Source: Nocardiopsis trehalosi NBRC 14201 (GTDB lineage Bacteria; Actinomycetota; Actinomycetes; Streptosporangiales; Streptosporangiaceae). Taken from it: DNA of 38,683 bases. The notes beneath the pieces were generated by a model. That model worked only from the letters and a program-made list of their open reading frames with translations. It did not search any database and had not been told where the DNA came from. The number at the start of each line of letters is the position of its first letter. Position 1 is the first letter of the stretch. Below, in pieces: positions 22,220-28,801 of the stretch. Location of the stretch: contig NZ_BCRK01000038.1 in the NCBI RefSeq assembly GCF_001552555.1, positions 1 to 38,683 on the forward strand. Direction: 5' to 3'. Made by a program: the position numbers and the translations under genes.

Positions 22220-22862
22220 GGTCGCCCTCCCCGTCGGTGGAGCGCGTGCGGCGGCGGGCCGGCTTGGCGGCGGACGACGACGCGGCCCGGCCCTTCTTCG
22301 CGGCGCTCTTCGTCGTGCTCTTGGCGGCGCTCGCGGTGCCGCGCCGCGTCCGCTGGTTGGTGCGGGAGGCCTTAGCCCCGTCGGCGCCGTCGTCGGCGCC
22401 GCGCGCCTCGTCGCGCTCCGCGCCGTCGCGGTCGTCGGCGTCGTGGTCGTCGTCCGCGTCCTCGTCGTCGCCGCCGCGCGTGCCGGCGGCGGTGCCGACC
22501 GCGCCGGTGGCGGCGCCGGCGGCCGAGGAGGCCGCCCCGGTGGCTCCACTGCGCAGGCGCTCGGTGCGGTCGTTGAGGGAGTCGGCGAGGTTGCCCGCCC
22601 ACGTGGTGACGAGCTTGCCCGCGGCGTCCTTGCCCGCGCCGAGCAGCTGCTCGCGGGTCTGGTCCTTCAGCTCGCCGACGACGGGAAGGCTCGACAGCTC
22701 CTTGGTCAGGCCCTTCACCAGCATCTGCGGGCTGATGTCCAGTTTCTTTGCGCCAAGGTAGAGGCCGAGCCCGATGGCGAGCTTCAACTTCTTCCGTCTA
22801 CCGAGGATGTAGCCGCCGATGGCGGCCGCCCCGATCTTCACTGCTGTTCCGGTGTTGCCCAT
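22212..22862 (-). CDS. gvpY: GvpY: gas vesicle-cluster protein with basic tail
   Basis: 216 residues. The N-terminus has two short hydrophobic stretches around RRKKLK (residues 7-20 and 28-38). A helical middle (about 45-105) is followed by an Ala/Gly hinge, an acidic run (131-162, GGDDEDADDDHDADD) and a basic run (164-208) with fifteen Lys/Arg and no acid, which resembles a histone H1 tail (STTKSAAKKGRAA). By position it is GvpY of the streptomycete cluster; function unknown. Vesicle-envelope attachment or cargo binding through the charged tail is inference. It overlaps gvpZ by 8 nt. Confidence 0.83.
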   Translation of the reverse strand: MGNTGTAVKIGAAAIGGYILGRRKKLKLAIGLGLYLGAKKLDISPQMLVKGLTKELSSLPVVGELKDQTREQLLGAGKDAAGKLVTTWAGNLADSLNDRTERLRSGATGAASSAAGAATGAVGTAAGTRGGDDEDADDDHDADDRDGAERDEARGADDGADGAKASRTNQRTRRGTASAAKSTTKSAAKKGRAASSSAAKPARRRTRSTDGEGDRG

Positions 22863-22882
22863 CGGGTGGTCCTTTGTTCGTC

Positions 22883-23128
22883 TCAGGTCGCGTCGCGGTA
22901 GCGCTCGGCCTCTTCGAGCCGGTCCAGGAGTTCGTCCTCCATGCGGTCGAACTCCTCCTCGGACAGCTCCCCCGCGTCGACCTGCTCGGCGAGGGCGGCG
23001 AGCTGCTGCCGGATGGCCGCGGGGTCGTAGTACTCGCGCTCCGCGGCGTCGAGCACCTGCCGCGCCGTCCAGTCCACGAACCGGATCGGCGCGGCGGGTG
23101 CGAGGAGGATCTCCTTGAGCAGGCCCAT
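22883..23128 (-). CDS. gvpG: gas vesicle protein GvpG
   Basis: 81 residues, the normal GvpG length. MGLLKEILLAPAAPIRFVDW is the family's N-terminus, and the rest is a Glu-rich helix (AERYRDAT at the end) that probably forms a coiled coil. GvpG is an essential assembly factor that works with GvpF in haloarchaea (established there). It starts 18 nt after gvpF and ends 20 nt before gvpY. Confidence 0.93.
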   Translation of the reverse strand: MGLLKEILLAPAAPIRFVDWTARQVLDAAEREYYDPAAIRQQLAALAEQVDAGELSEEEFDRMEDELLDRLEEAERYRDAT

Positions 23129-23146
23129 GGGGCCTCCCTCCCCGGG

Positions 23147-23884
23147 TCAGCCCGTCTGGGCCGCCTCGGTGACGAAGCTGTACGGGGGCAGCGGGCCGTT
23201 GAGCCGGATGTCCATGAGCTCGCCGAGGGCGGCGCGCAGGCCGTTGACCTCCTGGGCGACGTCGTCGAGCCGGTCGCGGTGGACGAGCAGCGAGACGTTG
23301 GCCAGGCAGCCGTCGACCGGCGGGCCGATGACGACCTGCTCGGCGTGGGCGCGCAGGGGCCGGACGACGGCCTCGGAGCCGCGGGCCCGCAGGTCCTCCA
23401 GCGCCTCGGCGACGCGCTCACCGAACGCCATCCGCTCGGCGGGGGTGCCGCCGCCGGACGCGCGGAGCCGCTCGTTCTCGGCGCGCAGGCCCTCGTCCTC
23501 GGTCAGGACGAGGCGCAGGGCGGCCTCCTCGATGTGGGTGGCCTTGACGTTGACCTCGACCCGGTCCTCCAGCGTCGTGAGCAGCCGGTCGTAGTGGTCG
23601 CGGGAGCGTTCCAGCTCCGCGGCCACTTCCTCCTCGCTGTCGGCGACGCTGCCGAAGCGCATCGGCAGCACGGACCCGTGCCGGGCCAGCTCCACCAGGA
23701 CCTCCTGGTGGGCGGCGAGGTCGCGGCGCTTGGCGCGCAGGCCCTCCGGGGCGGTGCTGACCACGGCGGCGAGGCCGGCGGCGCGCACCGAGCGCACCTC
23801 GGCGGGCGGCTCGCCCACCCCGGTCAGCTTGGCCGCGTCGAGGACCTCGTTGTCCCGGACGATCCCGTAGACGTAGGTGCTCAC
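23147..23884 (-). CDS. gvpF: gas vesicle protein GvpF (GvpF/L family)
   Basis: 245 residues. It opens [12 protein letters not shown], the family's usual start, with [17 protein letters not shown] and [20 protein letters not shown] as conserved blocks. [20 protein letters not shown] is a helical linker and the end is [13 protein letters not shown], matching the GPWPPYSF-type motif. GvpF binds GvpA and controls its aggregation at the start of assembly. The GTG overlaps the gvpA stop (GTGA), so GvpF is translated with its client. The frame stays open upstream inside gvpA, but that part is non-coding. Confidence 0.93.
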   Translation of the reverse strand: MSTYVYGIVRDNEVLDAAKLTGVGEPPAEVRSVRAAGLAAVVSTAPEGLRAKRRDLAAHQEVLVELARHGSVLPMRFGSVADSEEEVAAELERSRDHYDRLLTTLEDRVEVNVKATHIEEAALRLVLTEDEGLRAENERLRASGGGTPAERMAFGERVAEALEDLRARGSEAVVRPLRAHAEQVVIGPPVDGCLANVSLLVHRDRLDDVAQEVNGLRAALGELMDIRLNGPLPPYSFVTEAAQTG

Positions 23885-24294
23885 TCGTCGCCCTCCTTCT
23901 TGGCCGTGCGGCGGCGGCGCACGGGCTGCTTCTCCTTGTCCTGCTCGTCGTCGCGGCCCCGCTGGAAGGACTCCGAGATGGCCTCGGCGGCGCCGCTCAG
24001 CGCGCCCTTGGCCTTGCCGTGGGAGCCGCTCTCCATCGTGCCCCCGACCAGGTCGGGCAGGCCCACGCCGCCGCTGCTGGTGAGGTCGAGGCGGTTGCAC
24101 GCCTCGGCGAACCGCAGGTAGGTGTCGACGCTGGCCACGACGATGCGGACGTCGACGGTGAGGAGTTCGATGCCGACGAGGGAGACTCGCGCGAACACGT
24201 CGATGACCAATCCCTTGTCGAGGATGAGGTCGAGGACTTCGTACAGGTTGCCGGACGACTTACCGCCGCCCGAGGACTGCTGCATGACCGTCAT
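23881..24294 (-). CDS. gvpA: major gas vesicle structural protein GvpA
   Basis: 137 residues. The shell fold lies at about 16-72: [53 protein letters not shown], an almost canonical GvpA. This small amphipathic protein forms the ribbed protein wall that holds gas and repels water. A tail of about 65 residues follows, absent from cyanobacterial and halophile GvpA; it contains an acidic/Lys-rich run and the basic [14 protein letters not shown] precedes the ATG at good spacing. gvpO is 75 bp upstream, with an imperfect hairpin in that gap. Confidence 0.95.
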   Translation of the reverse strand: MTVMQQSSGGGKSSGNLYEVLDLILDKGLVIDVFARVSLVGIELLTVDVRIVVASVDTYLRFAEACNRLDLTSSGGVGLPDLVGGTMESGSHGKAKGALSGAAEAISESFQRGRDDEQDKEKQPVRRRRTAKKEGDE

Positions 24295-24310
24295 GGTCGT
24301 CTCCTTCCGT

Positions 24311-24334
24311 CCGATCCGGCGTCGCCGGGATCGG
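24311..24334 (-). other. imperfect hairpin between gvpO and gvpA
   Basis: CCGATCC (24311-24317) pairs with GGATCGG (24328-24334); GGC (24318-24320) pairs with GCC (24324-24326), with one bulged G. It lies in the 75-bp gap upstream of the gvpA ribosome site and could modulate read-through or stabilise the gvpA transcript. Confidence 0.5.
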
Positions 24335-24369
24335 ACCTTGGATCGTGGGTGCGCGGCCGGCGCGAGGGG

Positions 24370-24687
24370 TCAGCGTCCGTCGCCGCGCCCGCGGGTGTAG
24401 CGGCGCACCCGGTTGTAGCCGGTGAGGTCGCCGTCGGAGTCGATGTCGACGGTGTAGGTGGCGAGGAGGCTGACGGTGTCGGGCACGCGCTGGAGTTCGA
24501 GGGCCTCCATCGTCACGGACCACCCGTCGCCGGTCTTCTCGACGCCGGACACGTGCTCCACGGCGATGCCGGTGACCTCTTCGAACTGCTCGCGCGCCTG
24601 GCGGATGCGCGCCGTCACCGACGGCTTCTTCCTCCGCCGCGCGCCGCCGCCCTCGGCGTCGTCGCGCTCGGTGCTCTCCTCGCTCAT
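24370..24687 (-). CDS. gvpO: gas vesicle protein GvpO
   Basis: 105 residues. The GvpO domain spans about 20-100: PSVTARIRQAREQFEEVTGI, GVEKTGDGWSVTMEALELQR, VSLLATYTVDIDSDGDLTGY and RVRRYTRG at the end. The N-terminus is charged (an Asp/Glu run then RRRKK). GvpO is an accessory protein needed for vesicle formation; it may also affect gvp expression in haloarchaea. It is the first gene of the operon. The ATG has AGGGG about 5 nt upstream. Confidence 0.92.
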   Translation of the reverse strand: MSEESTERDDAEGGGARRRKKPSVTARIRQAREQFEEVTGIAVEHVSGVEKTGDGWSVTMEALELQRVPDTVSLLATYTVDIDSDGDLTGYNRVRRYTRGRGDGR

Positions 24688-24737
24688 GGAACCCCTGTCC
24701 CTTCCGGCTTTCTCTACTGGCGGCCGCACGCTGCATG

Positions 24738-24764
24738 CCCTACCGCGCAAAGGGGGCCTAAAAC
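24738..24764 (-). promoter_or_regulatory. possible promoter for the gvp operon
   Basis: On the minus strand GTTTTA, a 14-nt spacer and GGTAGG lie about 50-75 nt upstream of gvpO. It resembles, but does not match well, the actinomycete sigma-B pattern GTTT-N14-16-GGGTA. Stress or sporulation sigma control of gvp genes would make sense, but the match is weak. Confidence 0.25.
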
Positions 24765-24978
24765 ATGAGGACGGAGAACACCGGCGAACGGCAAGGAAAT
24801 CGCATAGGGTGGAGGTGTCGTTCCGCGGCGGGGTCAGCGCAGGTCACAGGGGGTACCCCGGGGCGGTGTCGGACCACGCGGAGGGCCGGCCGGGGGAATT
24901 TCCGTGGCGTGCGCCGCAACGGCGGAAAGGCCGGGGACTTTCGTCCTGAAATGGACCTGTGATCGGCTGATGGTGCCT

Positions 24979-25300
24979 TTACGGGTACGTTCCGTCACCA
25001 TTCCCGCCCTCTCCTCCCGCCCCCCGGTGCGCTCGCTCCCCGCCCGCGCCGACCGCCCCCAGGGCCGCCGCTGCGGCGTCCAGGGCCGCGAGCCCGCGCG
25101 CGATCAGCGGCTGGTCCGCGCTCCCCCGCCGCACGCACGCGATGAGCCGGCGCGAGGGCACGGGACTCCCGGTCAGCCGCACCCGCACCACCCGGTGCTC
25201 GGGCGGCACCGGGGCCAGGCGCGGGATGAGGCAGACCCCGAACCCGTGCGCCACCAGCCCCGAGATCGCCAGCCACTCCCCGTTGGACCGCGGCGAGAGC
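24979..25300 (-). pseudogene. C-terminal remnant of a LysR-type regulator
   Basis: Translation on the minus strand reads SNGEWLAISGLVAHGFGVCL, IPRLAPVPPEHRVVRVRLTG and SRRLIACVRRGSADQPLIAR, ending in an Ala-rich helix. This is the last quarter of a LysR substrate-binding domain (the EW-I--LVAHGFGVCLIPRLA block). No HTH or first lobe precedes it: homology stops at about 25300, exactly where the TRIC gene starts on the other strand. It therefore looks like a truncated gene left by a deletion or insertion. It is not the same as the intact LysR gene at 25979-26881. Confidence 0.65.
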
Positions 25301-25306
25301 TGAGGC

Positions 25307-25966
25307 ATGGACACCGCTACGCTCCTGCTCCTGCTCGACCTCGCGGGCGTGTTCGCGTTCGCGGTCGACGGCGCGCTCACCGCGATCCGGTCGGGCCGCG
25401 TGGACATCGTCGGCGTCGTCGTGCTGGGCGTGGTCACCGCCATGGGCGGCGGGGTCATCCGCGACCTGCTCCTGGGGGTGCCGCCCGCGACCTTCCAGGA
25501 CTGGCGCTACCTGGCGGTCGCCATGTCCGCCGCGCCGCTCGCGTTCCTGCTCGACCGGCGGCTGGACCACCTGGCGCGGCCCATCGCCCTGGCCGACGCG
25601 GCCGGGCTGAGCCTGTTCTGCGTCACCGGGGCGGCCAAGGCCGTGGAGGCCGGGATCGGGCCGGTGCAGGCGATCGTGCTGGGCGGGATCACCGGGGTGG
25701 GCGGGGGCACGCTGCGCGACGTGCTGATGGACCGGGTGCCGACCGTGCTCAGCCGCGACAGCCACCTCTACGCCATCCCGGCGCTGACCGGGGCGGCCGT
25801 GGTGGTGGTCGCCGCCGTGGCGGGCGCGGCGGGGGCCTGGCCGGCGTTCGCCGGGGCCGCGGCGTGCTTCGCGCTGCGCGCCGGCTCGCTGCGCTACCGG
25901 TGGCGGGCGCCCGCGCCGCGCGGCGGCTCGCCGCCCCCGCCGGCCGCACCGCCCCCGGCGGACTGA
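25307..25966 (+). CDS. TRIC-type cation channel family protein
   Basis: 219 residues with seven hydrophobic helices. The two family repeats each carry the GGG-hhRD motif: GGGVIRDLLLG (47-57) and GGGTLRDVLM (132-141), the ion-path hallmark of prokaryotic TRIC (YadS/UPF0126) channels. It forms a trimeric cation-permeable channel in the cytoplasmic membrane. A Pro-rich tail of about 20 residues ends it. TGAGG lies near the ATG. Its start abuts the LysR remnant, and it ends 12 bp from a convergent LysR gene; the two stop codons sit in a small inverted repeat (CTGAC and GTCAG). Confidence 0.9.
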   Translation: MDTATLLLLLDLAGVFAFAVDGALTAIRSGRVDIVGVVVLGVVTAMGGGVIRDLLLGVPPATFQDWRYLAVAMSAAPLAFLLDRRLDHLARPIALADAAGLSLFCVTGAAKAVEAGIGPVQAIVLGGITGVGGGTLRDVLMDRVPTVLSRDSHLYAIPALTGAAVVVVAAVAGAAGAWPAFAGAAACFALRAGSLRYRWRAPAPRGGSPPPPAAPPPAD

Positions 25967-25978
25967 CGGCCGGGCCGG

Positions 25979-26881
25979 TCAGCCGTTGACGCGTTCGGCG
26001 GCGGTGCGCAGCACGGCGACCATCGCCGGCACCGGCGGATAGGGCCGGCGGCGGTGCACGGCGTAGATCTCGCGGGCGGGGCGGTCACCGCCCGGCGGCT
26101 GCGCGGTCCACCCGCCGGGGGACGCGGCGCGCAGGATGCTGCGCGGGATGAGCCCCACCCCCACCCCCGCGCGGATGAGCGCCAGGGACACCTCGTAGTC
26201 GCGGGTCTCGTAGGCGACGTCGAGCCGCACGCCCTCGGCGCGGGCGGCGGAGTCCAGGGCGGTGCGGTTGGAGATGCCGGGCGCGCCGCAGATCCACTCC
26301 TCATCGGCCAGGTCGGCCAGCCGGGGGCGGGTGCCCGCCGCGGGGTGGCCCTCGGGCAGGACGAGCAGCAGCGGGTCGACGAGGAGCCGTTCGCGGTGCA
26401 GGCCGGTGGTGGCGGGCAGCGGCACACCGGGGTAGCTGTGGGTGATGAGCAGGTCCAGTTCGCCCGAGGTCACCAGCCCGTAGCCGTCGGGCGGCTCGAC
26501 GTCGGACAGCGCCAGCCGCACGTGCGGGTGGGCGCGGCCGAACTCGGCGAGCGCGCGGGGCACCAGCACCTTGCCGGCGCTGGCGAAGGCCCCCAGCGAC
26601 AGCCGGCGGGGCGCCTCGCCCTGGACGGCGCGGACGGCGGCCTCGGCCGCGCGCAGCTCGCCCAGGACGCGCTCGCCGTGGTCGAGCAGCACCCGCCCCG
26701 CCGGGGTGAGCCGGGCGCCGCCGCGGCCGCGTTCGACCAGGGCGCAGCCGAGTTCGCGTTCGAGCTTGGCGAGCTGCTGGGAGACGGCGGGCGCGGTGAA
26801 GGACAGGCGCTCGGCGGCGCCGGTGATGGACCCGGCGTGCGCGATCTCGACGAGCACGCGGAGCCGGTTGGCGTCGAGCAC
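25979..26881 (-). CDS. LysR-type transcriptional regulator
   Basis: 300 residues, standard size. The HTH is at about 3-62: LRVLVEIAHAGSITGAAERL, SFTAPAVSQQLAKLERELG. The effector domain has two Rossmann-like lobes (about 90-295), including LSLGAFASAGKVLVP and SGELDLLITHSYPG. The GTG start has AAGGCGGG upstream. It is divergent from a PLP-dependent dehydratase gene with a TGAAG-N5-CTTCA site between them, so it probably regulates that gene; an amino acid effector would fit but is not shown. Confidence 0.92.
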   Translation of the reverse strand: MLDANRLRVLVEIAHAGSITGAAERLSFTAPAVSQQLAKLERELGCALVERGRGGARLTPAGRVLLDHGERVLGELRAAEAAVRAVQGEAPRRLSLGAFASAGKVLVPRALAEFGRAHPHVRLALSDVEPPDGYGLVTSGELDLLITHSYPGVPLPATTGLHRERLLVDPLLLVLPEGHPAAGTRPRLADLADEEWICGAPGISNRTALDSAARAEGVRLDVAYETRDYEVSLALIRAGVGVGLIPRSILRAASPGGWTAQPPGGDRPAREIYAVHRRRPYPPVPAMVAVLRTAAERVNG

Positions 26882-26921
26882 GGGGACCCGCCTTACCCGG
26901 TGGCGGCGGCCGCCCCCGCAA

Positions 26922-26936
26922 TGAAGCAGTACTTCA
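26922..26936. promoter_or_regulatory. candidate LysR binding site
   Basis: TGAAG-CAGTA-CTTCA is a perfect 5-5-5 inverted repeat of the LysR-box type, centred about 48 bp from the LysR start and about 63 bp from the dehydratase start. TAACTT (26959-26964) could be the dehydratase -10. Confidence 0.6.
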
Positions 26937-26991
26937 CGATCATTAGCACAATCGAATGTAACTTAACCCCGGCGCCGGGCAGAGTGGGAGG

Positions 26992-27921
26992 ATGAGCACC
27001 CGCACCGCGGCACCGCCCCGGACCCCGACCGCCGCCGACGTCCGGGCGGCGGCCGCACGCATCGCCCCCTACGCCCGCCGCACCCCGCTGCTGCGCGCCA
27101 CCGTCGACGGCCGCCCCCTCACCCTCAAGCTGGAGCACCTCCAGCTCACCGGCGCGTTCAAGCTGCGCGGCGCGCTCAACGCGCTGCTCGCCGGCCCGCC
27201 CACCGACCGGGTCGTCACCGCCTCCGGCGGCAACCACGGCCTGGGCGTCGCGGCGGCGGCCCGGCTGCTGGGCCTGGAGGCCGTCGTCTACGTCCCCGAG
27301 ACCGTGCCCGCCGTCAAGGCGCGCCGCCTGGAGGCGTCGGGCGCCGCGGTCGTGCGGGTCGGCTCCCACTACGCCGAGGCGGCGGCCGCCGCCGTCGACC
27401 GCGCCGAGGCCGAGGGCCTCCGCTACCTGCACGCCTACGACGACCCCGACGTGGTCGCCGGGCAGGGCACCGTGGGGTACGAGATCGCCGCCGACGCGCC
27501 CGAGTGCGACACCGTCGCGGTGGCGGTGGGCGGCGGCGGGCTGGTCGCGGGCGTGCGCCTGGGCGCGGCCGGCCGGCGCGTGGTGGGCGTCGAGCCCGAG
27601 GGGTGCCGCGGCCTGCACGCCGCGCTGGAGGCGGGCCGCCCGGTCACCGGGCCGGTCGACTCCGTGGCGTCCTCCGCGCTGGGCGCCGCGCGGGTGGGCG
27701 ACGTCCCGTTCGCGGTGCTGCGCGCGCACCCGGTCGACACCGCGCTGGTCACCGACGCCGAGATCACCTCGGCCCGCGACCGGCTGTGGGAGGAGTTCCG
27801 CGTCGCCGCCGAACCCGCCGCGGCGGTGCCCTTCGCCGCGTGGCTGGCGGGGCGGGTGCCCGGCGAGCACCCGTGCCTGGTGGTGTGCGGCGCCAACGCC
27901 GACTGGACCGCCGCCGACTGA
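26992..27921 (+). CDS. PLP-dependent threonine/serine dehydratase-like enzyme
   Basis: 309 residues, fold type II. The cofactor Lys57 is in LTGAFKLRGALNAL. ASGGNHGLGVAAAARLLG is the Asn-loop that binds the substrate carboxylate, and VAVGGGGLVAGVRLG is the phosphate-binding Gly loop. CLVVCGANAD near the end supplies the ring-facing Cys/Ser region. It should convert L-threonine or L-serine to a 2-oxo acid and ammonia, or racemise serine. There is no ACT domain, so it is not a biosynthetic allosteric IlvA. GGGAGG precedes the ATG closely. The divergent LysR gene is its probable regulator. Confidence 0.9.
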   Translation: MSTRTAAPPRTPTAADVRAAAARIAPYARRTPLLRATVDGRPLTLKLEHLQLTGAFKLRGALNALLAGPPTDRVVTASGGNHGLGVAAAARLLGLEAVVYVPETVPAVKARRLEASGAAVVRVGSHYAEAAAAAVDRAEAEGLRYLHAYDDPDVVAGQGTVGYEIAADAPECDTVAVAVGGGGLVAGVRLGAAGRRVVGVEPEGCRGLHAALEAGRPVTGPVDSVASSALGAARVGDVPFAVLRAHPVDTALVTDAEITSARDRLWEEFRVAAEPAAAVPFAAWLAGRVPGEHPCLVVCGANADWTAAD

Positions 27922-27972
27922 GCCCGTCCCGCGCCGACCGCCCCGCGCATCCGGCTCCCCTCCCCCCGGAAG

Positions 27973-27988
27973 CCGACCTGGCGGTCGG
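27973..27988 (+). terminator. small hairpin after dehydratase
   Basis: CCGACC-TGGC-GGTCGG: 6-bp stem, 51 nt after the stop. Modest, no T-tract. Confidence 0.35.
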
Positions 27989-28052
27989 AGGGCCGCCCGC
28001 GCCCGGCTACATTTAGCGGCGACGGTGCCAGGGGTGAACGAGCGGGGGACGC

Positions 28053-28721
28053 GTGCTGTACGACACGCTGCGCGAGATCGGGTCGAGGCTGGGCAGAGCG
28101 GTCTACCGGCCGCGGATCGACGGGCTCGCCAACGTCCCCGCCGACGGGCCGGTCATCCTCGCCAGCAACCACCTGTCGTTCTCCGACAGCGTCGTGATCC
28201 CGCTGGCCGTCCCCCGCCGCGTCCGGTTCCTCGCCAAGGCCGAGTACTTCGAGTCGCCCGGGGTGAAGGGCCGGCTGTCCAAGGCGGTGTTCACCGCGCT
28301 GGGCGCCGTCCCGGTGCGGCGCGGCACGGGCCGCGACGCGGTCGAGGCGCTGGAGGTCGGGTTGCGCTGCCTCAAGGACGGCGAGGCGTTCTCCCTCTAC
28401 CCCGAGGGCACCCGCTCCCCCGACGGCCGCCTGTACCGGGGCCGCACCGGCGTGGCCCACCTGGCACTGACCTCGGGCGCCCCGGTGGTGCCGGTGGCGC
28501 TGGCCGGGACCGAGCGCATCCAGCCCATCGGCGCGCGGATGCCGCGGATCAGCCCGGTGCGCATCCGGTTCGGGGCGCCGATGGACTTCTCCCACGGCTA
28601 CGGCCACCTCAAGACCGGCCGCGCCCGCCGGGTGGTGACCGACGAGATCATGGCGGCCATCCGCGAGCTGTCGGGCCAGGAGGACGCCGGCGTCTACAAC
28701 GAGCGCTCCGCCGGGGCGTAG
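28053..28721 (+). CDS. 1-acyl-glycerol-3-phosphate acyltransferase (PlsC family)
   Basis: 222 residues. Acyltransferase motifs are in order: NHLSFSD (His40 and Asp45, catalytic), RFLAKAEYF, GAVPVRRGTGRDAV, YPEGTRSPDGRLYRG (acceptor binding) and VPVVPVALAGTERIQP. It acylates lysophosphatidic acid in membrane lipid synthesis, or a related acceptor. The GTG start is weakly supported; a TACATT lies 40 nt upstream. A convergent aminopeptidase gene follows after 80 bp. Confidence 0.92.
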   Translation: MLYDTLREIGSRLGRAVYRPRIDGLANVPADGPVILASNHLSFSDSVVIPLAVPRRVRFLAKAEYFESPGVKGRLSKAVFTALGAVPVRRGTGRDAVEALEVGLRCLKDGEAFSLYPEGTRSPDGRLYRGRTGVAHLALTSGAPVVPVALAGTERIQPIGARMPRISPVRIRFGAPMDFSHGYGHLKTGRARRVVTDEIMAAIRELSGQEDAGVYNERSAGA

Positions 28722-28758
28722 CCGGCGTCCGCGCCGCCGGGCCCGGCCCCCGGCACCG

Positions 28759-28778
28759 CGCGCCCGCCGCGGGGCGCG
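28759..28778. terminator. terminator-like hairpin between convergent genes
   Basis: CGCGCCC-GCCGCG-GGGCGCG: 7-bp perfect stem in the 80-bp gap between the acyltransferase and the aminopeptidase gene. Confidence 0.45.
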
Positions 28779-28801
28779 GCGCCGGCCGGAGCGGGGCGCG
28801 G

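Larger units (their letters stand above)
24688..25306. other. region upstream of the gvp operon
   Basis: About 620 bp. The part 24690-25005 is AT-richer than its surroundings and has no convincing gene, as expected for a control region. Two weak sigma-B-type matches are present: minus-strand GTTTTA then GGTAGG (24738-24764), suitably placed for gvpO, and plus-strand GGCT-N14-GGGTAC (24965-24988). The right half is the LysR remnant. Confidence 0.45.

Noticed and set aside
20552-22375. Leu/Val-rich plus-strand frame opposite gvpZ that looks like a membrane protein
   Set aside because: It is the complement of GAC/GAG runs in the acidic GvpZ tail; no ribosome site.
24813-24949. Possible 44-codon GTG-start gene after TAGGGTGGAGG
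   Set aside because: The GGAGG is too close to the GTG, and the product has no recognisable features.
24765-24962. Possible 65-codon gene upstream of the gvp operon
   Set aside because: Arg/Gly-rich, no clear ribosome site and it lies in the presumed control region.
24965-24988. Plus-strand sigma-B-like promoter GGCT-N14-GGGTAC
   Set aside because: It is a good match, but the nearest plus-strand gene starts about 320 bp away, beyond the LysR remnant; kept only as a note.
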